Positions 1-7,466 of a stretch of DNA of 64,000 nucleotides are shown one piece after another (the stretch's first letter is position 1; each line of letters opens with the position of its first letter). The DNA comes from Ignavibacteria bacterium (lineage in GTDB: Bacteria; Bacteroidota; Ignavibacteria; Ignavibacteriales; Ignavibacteriaceae): contig JAFLBV010000001.1 in the NCBI GenBank assembly GCA_017302895.1, forward strand, positions 1,302,001 through 1,366,000. Reading direction: 5' to 3'. Below the pieces are notes generated by a model that saw nothing but the letters and a program-made list of their open reading frames with translations, ran no database searches and was not told the origin of the DNA. A program made the translations under genes and the position numbers.

Positions 1-39
1 AATAGCGACAATCTGTCTTATATCCACAGAGGTACATTT

Positions 40-1755
40 ATGAAAAACTTCAAGTTCAAAGCTTTATTTATCACAGTGTTGTTTTTATGCACTACTTTCA
101 CACAGGCTCAACCCCGCACTGTTGGTCTGTTTGTTCACGACACATTGCAGGCGTGGAAGGGTTATACACTTCTGGCTCCAAAATTATACACAGCCACATA
201 TCTCCTTAACAATGAGGGAAGAGTCGTCCACAAATGGACAAAGAGCACTCTCCCCCCCGGTCAATCCGTCTATTTGCTTCCAAACGGTCATCTTTTACGC
301 TCCTGCATGACCCACGGGTCTCTCAGCAGCGGTGGAGGTGAAGGAGGGAGGGTTGAGGAGTATGACTGGAATGATTCCCTCGTGTGGCAGTTTGACTATT
401 CAACCGCGAATTATATGTCGCACCATGACATTCGACCTCTTCCAAACGGAAATATTATCATGCTGGCGGTTGAGAAAAAAACCGTTGCCCAATTGCTGGC
501 ATCAGGATTTAATTCAGCCAAGTTCCAACCTGAAATAAACACCAAAGGGTACATGCTCCCCGATTTCGTGGTTGAGGTTCAAAAAACCTTCCCCGTTGGA
601 GGAAATGTTGTCTGGGAGTGGCATACATGGGACCATTTAATTCAGGATTTCGACTCGACAAAGCTGAACTATGGTGTGGTGGTTAATCATCCTGAATTGA
701 TTGATGCCGATGGCGACGGAAAACAACTTCCTGTTTTTTGGAATCACATGAACTCGGTCAATTATAATGCACAGTTTGATCAGATTATTATGAGCGTCAG
801 AGGCAACAGTGAGGTCTGGGTAATCGATCACTCGACTACGACTGCCCAGTCGGCAGGGCACTCCGGAGGAAGATATGGAAAAGGTGGTGACCTTTTGTAC
901 AGGTGGGGAAATCCAATCTGCTACAAAATGGGAAATGCAGGCAATCAAAAACTGTTCCAGCAACATGATGCACAATGGATCGACCCGGGTTTACCTGGCC
1001 AGGGAAATATCCTTGTCTTCAACAACGGGCTGGGAAGAAATTACTCGTCGGCAGATGAGTTCGTTCCGCCCGTTGACAGTCTTGGTTTCTACTCGAGAGT
1101 GTCGGGAACAGCTTTTGGTCCTGCAGGTTTAACCTGGACCTGGTTTGCCAGTCCACCAGCCTCCATGTATTCCTGGGCTATCTCGGGAGCCCAGAGATTA
1201 CAAAACGGCAACACACTCGTTTGCGACGGAATTCATGGTATTCTGACTGAGGTCACATCTGCAGGTCAGATTGTCTGGAAATATGTCAGTCCCGTAATCA
1301 ATACAGGACCCGTGTTTCAGGGTGACAGCATCCCGGATGACCCGACACACCCGGGAGAAAAATTGAATATGGTGTTCCGTGCACAAAGGTACTCGCCTTC
1401 GCACCCCGGACTTGTTGGAAAAGATCTCACTCCGGGCGATTTTTTGGAGAAATACCCTGTATCAATCAAAGAAGAGGATGGAGAGCTCCCTTCATCAATA
1501 GTTTTGTATCAGAATTATCCAAACCCGTTTAATCCCTCTACCGTAATTGAATACAGTCTGAAAGAGGCATCGCATGTAAAGATAAGTGTTTTCGATGTTT
1601 TGGGAACAGAGGTGATGAGCCTTGTCGATGGCATGGTCCAAGCCGGAAGACACAGGCTGGAATTTAACGGTGAATCATTGCCCGGAGGAGTCTATTTCTA
1701 CAGAATTATGGCAGGAGACTTTGTACAAACGAAGAAAATGTTATTCTTGAAATAA
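40..1755 (+). CDS. T9SS-exported arylsulfotransferase-like (ASST family) protein
   Basis: Residues 1-23 form a signal peptide (basic start, hydrophobic core, end at TQAQ). The body, about residues 40-450, resembles the bacterial arylsulfotransferase (ASST/AssT) propeller: repeated LPNG turns (YLLPNGHLL, RPLPNGNII), HHDIRPLPNG, QQHDAQW and many Trp residues. Residues ~485-571 contain YQNYPNPFNPSTVIEY and end in KKMLFLK, the type A sorting domain that the type IX secretion system recognises and removes at the outer membrane. So the protein is expected at the cell surface or outside. Known ASSTs move sulfate between phenolic compounds, but I cannot show that the catalytic His is conserved, so the activity is inferred. 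The gene stands alone, and the next gene has its own promoter. Confidence 0.8.
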   Translation: MKNFKFKALFITVLFLCTTFTQAQPRTVGLFVHDTLQAWKGYTLLAPKLYTATYLLNNEGRVVHKWTKSTLPPGQSVYLLPNGHLLRSCMTHGSLSSGGGEGGRVEEYDWNDSLVWQFDYSTANYMSHHDIRPLPNGNIIMLAVEKKTVAQLLASGFNSAKFQPEINTKGYMLPDFVVEVQKTFPVGGNVVWEWHTWDHLIQDFDSTKLNYGVVVNHPELIDADGDGKQLPVFWNHMNSVNYNAQFDQIIMSVRGNSEVWVIDHSTTTAQSAGHSGGRYGKGGDLLYRWGNPICYKMGNAGNQKLFQQHDAQWIDPGLPGQGNILVFNNGLGRNYSSADEFVPPVDSLGFYSRVSGTAFGPAGLTWTWFASPPASMYSWAISGAQRLQNGNTLVCDGIHGILTEVTSAGQIVWKYVSPVINTGPVFQGDSIPDDPTHPGEKLNMVFRAQRYSPSHPGLVGKDLTPGDFLEKYPVSIKEEDGELPSSIVLYQNYPNPFNPSTVIEYSLKEASHVKISVFDVLGTEVMSLVDGMVQAGRHRLEFNGESLPGGVYFYRIMAGDFVQTKKMLFLK

Positions 1756-1760
1756 ATATT

Positions 1761-1790
1761 TTGCAGATCGTGCAAATATCCTTATTTTTG
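1761..1790 (+). promoter_or_regulatory. Bacteroidota-type promoter (TTG-N19-TATTTTTG)
   Basis: TTG at 1761-1763 and TATTTTTG at 1783-1790 are separated by 19 nt, matching the -33 TTG / -7 TAnnTTTG consensus of the Bacteroidota housekeeping sigma factor. It lies 27 nt before the ATG of the small DUF4295-like gene and just after the stop of the preceding gene. Confidence 0.6.
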
Positions 1791-1816
1791 TAGTCTTGAT
1801 AATTGGAGAATAAAAA

Positions 1817-1981
1817 ATGGCAAAAGTTCAATCCTTCGGCGATAAAGCAAAAGGCAAGAAAAAAGATCCGTTTACATCGGTTAAGGTGATCAAGTCGGTG
1901 AAGACTGACAAAGGTTCCTTCAAGTTTAACGAGAAATTCGTAAAACTTGACGACATGTCAAAAGTAACGGACATAAAATAA
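1817..1981 (+). CDS. DUF4295-like small basic protein
   Basis: A 54-residue lysine-rich protein beginning MAKVQSF, with a central VKVIKSVKTDKGSFKF segment and ending KVTDIK. The layout (MAK start, VKVIK-V-K-G-(Y/F)-FKE/N, short acidic-polar tail) resembles the DUF4295 family, about 50 residues long. In Bacteroidota that family is normally encoded beside rpmB and rpmG and is thought to be ribosome-associated. The Shine-Dalgarno sequence is GGAGAA at 1805-1810. A promoter lies directly upstream and a strong hairpin terminator directly downstream, so this is a monocistronic, probably well-expressed gene. It is not next to L28/L33 genes here. The family call rests on remembered similarity and needs a profile search. 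Confidence 0.7.
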   Translation: MAKVQSFGDKAKGKKKDPFTSVKVIKSVKTDKGSFKFNEKFVKLDDMSKVTDIK

Positions 1982-1986
1982 GTTTT

Positions 1987-2020
1987 AAAAGGCGTCCGTT
2001 CCCCCGGACGCTTTTTTTTT
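1987..2020 (+). terminator. Intrinsic terminator after the DUF4295-like gene
   Basis: Seven-bp perfect stem GCGTCCG/CGGACGC (1992-1998 and 2005-2011), loop TTCCCC, followed by nine T (2012-2020). Confidence 0.9.
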
Positions 2021-2204
2021 GTTTTACAGATTCTTTTCCTAAATTGCAACTCGAAAAACTCATCACTTTCTTTACATCAAAAAAATAACGATCATCACAC
2101 AAATATGCCGTTTGTCACACGGATGAAACAACCCCGGAACATGTTTCTTCCCTGTAAGTAGAAATATTAAACAATTTCAAATTTAATAACCCGGAGACAC
2201 CACA

Positions 2205-4013
2205 ATGAAAACATCATTCAACTTTGTAGCAGCGCTTTTTGCTTTGCTTATAATCGCATCCTTTGTATCCCCCGACTTAACGGCACAGAGGAAGAAAAAC
2301 CAGGTCGAGATTAATCACGACAGTATCGTTATTGCAACTTATGGAAAACCTGTTTACGGAACAGAACAGTACAAAAAAATCCAGGAGATTGCCAAAGTAC
2401 TTAACAAGGCAGCCGGACTTACCGGAAGCAGCATCATTAAGTTTAAGCTGATTCAAAACGAAGAGATCAACGCTTTTGCTTACATCAACGACAGCATCTA
2501 TGTTCACACCGGATTGTTCAAATCGGTTGGAAACAGCATCGATCAGCTCGCATTTGTACTTGCCCATGAACTTGCACATGTTCTGATGAAACACCCTGCA
2601 AAAGGCGACGAATTTTTGAATAAGAACCCCAATGCCACAGAAGAGCAATTCCTGAAACTGAGCCGTGAGATGGAATTCGAAGCTGACAAATATGCAGTAC
2701 TTTACACAATGAGAGCCGGATATTCACCATTAGGCGGAATCGAATGGTTCAACTTCATGACTAATCAGGGATACGAGTACACACCTCACACCATGAGTTA
2801 TGTAACACATCCTAACTTTACTGCAAGAGTCGTTGAAGTCTTCAAACACATCGCTACCTACTATGAATACGCAAGAAATTTCGAATTTGGTTTGATCTAC
2901 CTTAACTCAGGTGACTACAAAAACTCGATCACAGCTTTCAACAAATTCATCTCTGCATATCCTAACTTCAAAGAAGGATACAACAACCTCGCTGTTGCAG
3001 TACTTTCACAGAAATTGAATCAAAAGGGAATCCAGCTTGAAGTGCTGCTCCCGACAACACTTTCAAAAGTTGACTTCTTCACAAACATATTCACCGTAAA
3101 TACTAAGAGAGGCGAATATAATTTGAAGAACGCCGAACTTGCAGAGGCTGAAAAAGCTCTTACAAAGGCTCTTGAACTCGATCCTAAATACATCCAGGCT
3201 TATGTTAACCTTGCAGTATTGAACACACTGACCAAAAATACAAAAGCAGCAACCGAAGCAATTACCAAGGCTGAATCTGTTTCCAAGAAATCATACGATG
3301 TGATGATTGCAAAAGGATTCCTGCAGCTCGAGCTGAACAAATACAAAGAAGCGGCCGATATCTTTAAGACTGCCAACACAACTGATCCGAGCAGACCTGA
3401 GGCTCTCTACAACATGGGACTTGCTTACACCTACGGTCAGATGAAAAATGAAGCCATCAGCACCTGGAAAAACTTCATCCAGAAGTTCAAGGACAGCTAT
3501 TATGCTCAGCAGGCTAAAGAGAAACTTGATGTACTCGAAGGCAAAAAAGCTCCGACTGCTGACAAGAAAAAAGACCCTGCTCCAAAGAAAGATGACAGAC
3601 CAAACACCAGACCTAAAAACAAATTCAAAGCCGGTGCCACCAAGAACGCTCCTTCACTCGCCGGTCTGAACATGGGAATGAGCCAGAGTGATGTACTTAA
3701 CAAACTGAAACTCCCTGCTTCAAAGACCAAAGATGAATACGGCGACATCTGGTCATACGATACACCAGCAGCTATCATCTACTTCGACAGTGACAATAAA
3801 GTTGTAGGAGTTGTATCTTTCGATCCTTCACTTAAACTGACCATAAACGGTAAATCATTCAGCGTAAATGATGATCTTCAGGATGCACTAAATCTGCTCG
3901 GCGAAGCTTCATATGTTGACGATTTTGGATCAGAACAGCAACTGGTATTCGAAGATTACGGTGTAATTATCTACGCTATCGACGGAATAATTGCAGGAAT
4001 AATGGTCTACTAA
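2205..4013 (+). CDS. M48 family metalloprotease with TPR repeats
   Basis: Exported zinc protease with a TPR region, similar in plan to BepA-like periplasmic quality-control proteases. A signal peptide covers residues 1-27. The zinc motif HELAH is at 121-125 and the third ligand is probably the Glu in EFEADKYA near 157. TPR-type helices follow (~215-250 and ~300-440, e.g. ALELDPKYIQAYVNLAVL and EALYNMGLAYTYG). A Lys/Pro/Asp-rich linker (~450-485) leads to a C-terminal module of about 110 residues (GMSQSDVLNKLKLP onward) with the look of a SmpA/BamE-type fold; that last point is inference. The gene has its own 5' region and shares a bidirectional terminator with the convergent gene. Start ATG follows CCCGGAGACACC. 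Confidence 0.85.
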   Translation: MKTSFNFVAALFALLIIASFVSPDLTAQRKKNQVEINHDSIVIATYGKPVYGTEQYKKIQEIAKVLNKAAGLTGSSIIKFKLIQNEEINAFAYINDSIYVHTGLFKSVGNSIDQLAFVLAHELAHVLMKHPAKGDEFLNKNPNATEEQFLKLSREMEFEADKYAVLYTMRAGYSPLGGIEWFNFMTNQGYEYTPHTMSYVTHPNFTARVVEVFKHIATYYEYARNFEFGLIYLNSGDYKNSITAFNKFISAYPNFKEGYNNLAVAVLSQKLNQKGIQLEVLLPTTLSKVDFFTNIFTVNTKRGEYNLKNAELAEAEKALTKALELDPKYIQAYVNLAVLNTLTKNTKAATEAITKAESVSKKSYDVMIAKGFLQLELNKYKEAADIFKTANTTDPSRPEALYNMGLAYTYGQMKNEAISTWKNFIQKFKDSYYAQQAKEKLDVLEGKKAPTADKKKDPAPKKDDRPNTRPKNKFKAGATKNAPSLAGLNMGMSQSDVLNKLKLPASKTKDEYGDIWSYDTPAAIIYFDSDNKVVGVVSFDPSLKLTINGKSFSVNDDLQDALNLLGEASYVDDFGSEQQLVFEDYGVIIYAIDGIIAGIMVY

Positions 4014-4028
4014 AAACAAGACAATTCC

Positions 4029-4066
4029 AAAAAAAAGAGGCTGCCCGAAAAGGCAGCCTCTTTTTG
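4029..4066. terminator. Bidirectional intrinsic terminator
   Basis: Nine-bp perfect stem GAGGCTGCC/GGCAGCCTC (4037-4045, 4052-4060) with loop CGAAAA, preceded by a run of A and followed by a run of T. It can stop transcription from both convergent genes. Confidence 0.9.
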
Positions 4067-4089
4067 TTTTAAACAATTCTGCTGAAAAA

Positions 4090-4770
4090 TTACTCAATAA
4101 CAGGTTTCGATTTTCGTCTTTTAAGCACGAAGAATACCAAAGCCGCAACCACAACCAGAGCACCAAGGATGTAGAAAACGATATAATTCGGTTCCTGTGG
4201 AGCGAAAGTGGCTTCGATATATTTACCATCACCAATATCGTTGAATTTGAATTCCCAGATATACTTGCTTTCATCAACTTTGTGAGCATTGTGTGTGATA
4301 ACTTCGCCGTCGAACTCAAAGATGAAAGTTCTTGTAAATTCGATTCGGGGGTCAGGTCTTTCAGAAGATGGTCTTATAAATTGGAGGAATTTTTTTTGAC
4401 CCGGAGCCCCGTCCTGAAACGAGATATCGAACATGTTGAAGAGACGGGTGTTGTTTAGCGCCTCTATCGATTTGAAACCGATTTCGAGCTGAACAGACCA
4501 GGCACCGCCCTCTCCCGTTTTGGTGGAGATTTTATTAATGGTAAAGAGGGTATCCTGAACCTGTTTCCTGATTTCAGCAGTGTCAAGTTGCTGTGACAGT
4601 TCTCTTCCCTGTTGAGAGCCTGCGGGAAAGGAGTAGCTCAGCTTCATATTGCCACTGCCATCCCTGTTCAGTTGAGTTTCCTGTGAATAATTCAGGCAAC
4701 CTGCAATCATGAGGGAACTGACAAGGATGATGTAAAAAGATAACCCGTTCAATTTCATTTTATCCGTCAT
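4090..4770 (-). CDS. Membrane-anchored lipoprotein of unknown function
   Basis: A 226-residue protein with a lipobox MIAGC giving a lipidated Cys25, a soluble domain (about 30-195), and a single C-terminal membrane helix (~198-216, FYILGALVVVAALVFF) followed by a basic tail RRKSK. This resembles LppM-type domain proteins (N-terminal lipid, C-terminal helix), but the similarity is only in layout. The domain starts with ETQLNRDGSGNMKLSYSF, a phrase typical of lipoproteins that collect 'RDGSG' hairpins. It follows the ATP-grasp gene with only 2 nt between them, so both are probably in one transcript. No enzymatic motif is visible. Confidence 0.7.
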   Translation of the reverse strand: MTDKMKLNGLSFYIILVSSLMIAGCLNYSQETQLNRDGSGNMKLSYSFPAGSQQGRELSQQLDTAEIRKQVQDTLFTINKISTKTGEGGAWSVQLEIGFKSIEALNNTRLFNMFDISFQDGAPGQKKFLQFIRPSSERPDPRIEFTRTFIFEFDGEVITHNAHKVDESKYIWEFKFNDIGDGKYIEATFAPQEPNYIVFYILGALVVVAALVFFVLKRRKSKPVIE

Positions 4771-4772
4771 AG

Positions 4773-5984
4773 TCAGTTCGCCGCCTTGTCACCCATCGGA
4801 ACAAAATGGAAGAAGTCGACATAGAATCTCTTCACATATTCATCGAGGAGATTTGTAATCCTGTCATATTTGGGGGACGAGATAACGAGTCCGGCATGAT
4901 ACTGCTTATTTAGTCTCCACACTACTTCAGGATCATTGTAAGCGTGAAGGTCCGGGTACTCCTGTTTTGCGAGGGAATTCAGTAGTGCAGCGTAATTTTT
5001 TTTCACTTTCGGTAATTTATATTTCTTTCCTTTATCGAGGGTTTCAAGTTTTGCCCACTCAGCCCAGAGATTGATTCCGCTGGCAGCCATTACGAGTTCC
5101 ACTATGTTCGCACCACCAACTCTGGCTGAAGTTTCCAGGAAGTAGAGGTGCCCGTCTTTTCCTTTGATAAATTCAGTATGGTTGACACCTGTTTTCATAC
5201 CGAGAGCTTTAAGTACTGTCTCATTCAATTTTAGAAGTGCGGCTTCATCATCACTCCCTCTGAGCACCGTGCGGGTAGTAAAAACCCTTCCCTGGTGTGC
5301 AACCTCGAGGGGAGGGAGGCCGTAAACACTGCAGATAGCAAACTTGATCTCATGATCCTGAATAATGGTATCGACATGATAAATGTCACCGGGGATGAAT
5401 TTCTCCATCAGGTAGCCTGACTGTTCGTCACCCAGTTGATTAATTACATCCCAGGCATGAGTTTTCGATTCAAGTTTTTTCATCCCGATCGAACCAGCCT
5501 GCATTCTGGGTTTCATAATATAGGGGGGTTCTGTTGAGTCCATAAATTTATTGATTTCATCGTAGTTCAGGACATGGATGAAGTCTGGAACGAGTACCCC
5601 CTTTTCCCTTGCAAGCATTCTCATCGAGAATTTGTCCCTAAAGTATCTCATGGTGGTTTCACCCATACCGGGGACACGGAGGTGCTCCCGAAGTGCGGCA
5701 GCTTTTTCAACATCAAAATCGTCGAGGGCTACAATTCTGTCGATAACGACATGCCGTGCGAGATAGCTTACCGCTTTAATAAGGTCGGGAAGATGCCATT
5801 CCTTATTGTTGTCGGGCATATAATAGATTTCATCGATGCTTTCTCTCGGCCAGTTTTCATACTCGAGGCTTCTCGAAGTGATAAAAATAACATGCCAGCC
5901 GGTTTCATGAGCAGCGACCAAAAAGTCGGAACCTTTATAAAAACTTGAGATACAAAGGATTGTTTTCTTCTTTAAGTTTGACAT
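4773..5984 (-). CDS. ATP-grasp domain carboxylate ligase-like protein
   Basis: A 403-residue cytosolic ATP-grasp protein. The N-terminal part (to ~110) looks like a preATP-grasp Rossmann-like region (ILCISSFYKGSDFLVAAHETG, IVALDDFDVEKAA). The ATP-grasp core follows: PYIMKPRMQAGSIGMKKL with the nucleotide-binding Lys and a Gly/Ser loop (~150-165), LMEKFIPGDIYHVDTII (~190-205), and the metal-binding stretch HLYFLETSARVGGANI (~280-300), where E and N would bind Mg-ATP. Such enzymes join a carboxylate to an amine or thiol; the substrate cannot be read from sequence. It is the first gene of a two-gene unit with the downstream lipoprotein gene. It is transcribed divergently from pepT. Confidence 0.8.
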   Translation of the reverse strand: MSNLKKKTILCISSFYKGSDFLVAAHETGWHVIFITSRSLEYENWPRESIDEIYYMPDNNKEWHLPDLIKAVSYLARHVVIDRIVALDDFDVEKAAALREHLRVPGMGETTMRYFRDKFSMRMLAREKGVLVPDFIHVLNYDEINKFMDSTEPPYIMKPRMQAGSIGMKKLESKTHAWDVINQLGDEQSGYLMEKFIPGDIYHVDTIIQDHEIKFAICSVYGLPPLEVAHQGRVFTTRTVLRGSDDEAALLKLNETVLKALGMKTGVNHTEFIKGKDGHLYFLETSARVGGANIVELVMAASGINLWAEWAKLETLDKGKKYKLPKVKKNYAALLNSLAKQEYPDLHAYNDPEVVWRLNKQYHAGLVISSPKYDRITNLLDEYVKRFYVDFFHFVPMGDKAAN

Positions 5985-6090
5985 CTGGTTACCTGTTAAT
6001 TTTTGATATTAAAAAGTAAAAGATAAGGAATAATTAAGATTTATGGCATCCATTTGTGAAAAATAAAATGGGTGAGGAATAAAAAAACAA

Positions 6091-6121
6091 TTGAAAATGG
6101 TGTAAATTTTCTCTATTATTG
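6091..6121 (+). promoter_or_regulatory. Probable pepT promoter (TTG-N20-TATTATTG)
   Basis: TTG at 6091-6093 and TATTATTG at 6114-6121 are exactly 20 nt apart. The -7 box differs from TAnnTTTG at one position. The start of transcription would fall near 6127, which supports ATG 6155 and argues against an upstream TTG as the pepT start. Confidence 0.5.
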
Positions 6122-6154
6122 AAGTCTATTTTGAAAATAAATCGGGAGAAAGAG

Positions 6155-7405
6155 ATGTTTGACCCAAATTATAAGTTTACAGTAACAGACCGTTTTTTAG
6201 ACTATGTAAAAGTGGATACACAATCTGATGATGATGCTCCGGGGTTCCCAACCACTGCGAAGCAAATGGACCTTTCGCGCATACTCGTAGAGGAGCTGAA
6301 GGCTATCGGACTTGAAGATGCAGTTCTTGACGAACACGGATATGTTTACGCCACACTTCCTTCAAACAGTGAGAAGGATGTGCCGGTAATAGGATTTATC
6401 GCCCATGTTGACACATCCCCGGCAATCAGCGGAAAGGATGTGAAGCCTGTAATCCATAGAAATTATCAGTGTACGGATATTGTTCTGCCCGGAGACCCTA
6501 CAAAGGTAATTGATGTGGAATCGAATCCGGAATTGAAGGAAATGGCAGGATTTGATATCATTACAACAGATGGAACCACACTTCTTGGAGCCGATGACAA
6601 AGCCGGAATTGCTGAAATAATGGACGCAATGAACTATCTTGTTACACATCCTGAAGTTAAGCACGGAAAAATCAGAATCTGCTTCACTCCAGATGAGGAA
6701 GTTGGCAGAGGAACCGAACACTTTGATGTAAAGGGTTTTGGTGCGAAGTATGCCTACACAATCGATGGCTCAACCCGTGGCGAAGTGGAGACAGAGACAT
6801 TCAGTGCTGACGCTGTGGCGATCACAATTCTCGGAAAGAATGTCCATCCCGGTTACGCAAAAGGTAAAATGATCAATTCGATTCGGGTTGCTTCCCGTTT
6901 CATGGAAAAATTGCCGAAAGATTCACTCTGTCCTGAGACCACCGAGGGCAGGGAAGGATATGTCCATTGTGTAGCTTTTAACGGAACTGAAGAAAAGACA
7001 GTGATGAAATTTATCATTCGTGACTTCATAGATGATAAACTGAAAGAATACGAGAGATTCCTCGAGAACCTGTTGAAGGATGTTATTGCTGAATATCCTG
7101 GCGCTAATTACGAGTTTCAGGTTATGGAACAGTACAGAAACATGAAATACATACTTGATCAGCATCCAGAAATTGAGAACAATGCGCTTGAATCACTAAA
7201 ACGGCTTGGCATAAAACCAATCCAGTCAGCGATAAGAGGAGGCACAGACGGTTCGAGACTCAGCTTTATGGGTTTGCCCACTCCTAATCTTTTTGCCGGA
7301 GGGCATAATTTCCACGCAGCGACAGAATGGGTCGCAATTCAGGATATGGAAATGTCGGTAAAGAACATTGTTACTTTGGCAAATGTCTGGGAAACAAATT
7401 CCTGA
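6155..7405 (+). CDS. pepT: Peptidase T (tripeptide aminopeptidase)
   Basis: A zinc-dependent M20B enzyme that removes the N-terminal residue from tripeptides in the cytosol. The 416 residues match the family length (~410). Seen in order: FIAHVDTSP (metal His and the Asp beside it), DGTTLLGADDKAGIAE (bridging Asp), TPDEEVGRG (catalytic and metal Glu), the dimerisation domain with ILGKNVHPGYAKG, and GGTDGSRLSFMGLPTPNLFAGGHNFH with the last metal His. The start is ATG 6155: it has GGGAGAAAGAG just before it, and an upstream in-frame TTG would lie inside the promoter -7 box. Monocistronic, with a convergent neighbour beyond a shared terminator. Confidence 0.95.
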   Translation: MFDPNYKFTVTDRFLDYVKVDTQSDDDAPGFPTTAKQMDLSRILVEELKAIGLEDAVLDEHGYVYATLPSNSEKDVPVIGFIAHVDTSPAISGKDVKPVIHRNYQCTDIVLPGDPTKVIDVESNPELKEMAGFDIITTDGTTLLGADDKAGIAEIMDAMNYLVTHPEVKHGKIRICFTPDEEVGRGTEHFDVKGFGAKYAYTIDGSTRGEVETETFSADAVAITILGKNVHPGYAKGKMINSIRVASRFMEKLPKDSLCPETTEGREGYVHCVAFNGTEEKTVMKFIIRDFIDDKLKEYERFLENLLKDVIAEYPGANYEFQVMEQYRNMKYILDQHPEIENNALESLKRLGIKPIQSAIRGGTDGSRLSFMGLPTPNLFAGGHNFHAATEWVAIQDMEMSVKNIVTLANVWETNS

Positions 7406-7430
7406 TCCTTCGTTTAGAGTCCTAAAATTG

Positions 7431-7465
7431 AAAAAGGCTGTCTCTTTCGGGGCAGCCTTTTTTTG
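7431..7465. terminator. Bidirectional intrinsic terminator
   Basis: Stem AAAGGCTG/CAGCCTTT with four further GC or GU pairs (7433-7444 and 7449-7460), loop TTTC, A-run before and T-run after. It serves pepT and the convergent gene ending at 7467. Confidence 0.85.
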
Positions 7466-7466
7466 T

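Noticed and set aside
6119-6154. TTG 6119 as the pepT start
   Set aside because: It overlaps the promoter -7 box; ATG 6155 has a good ribosome binding site and family-like N-terminus.
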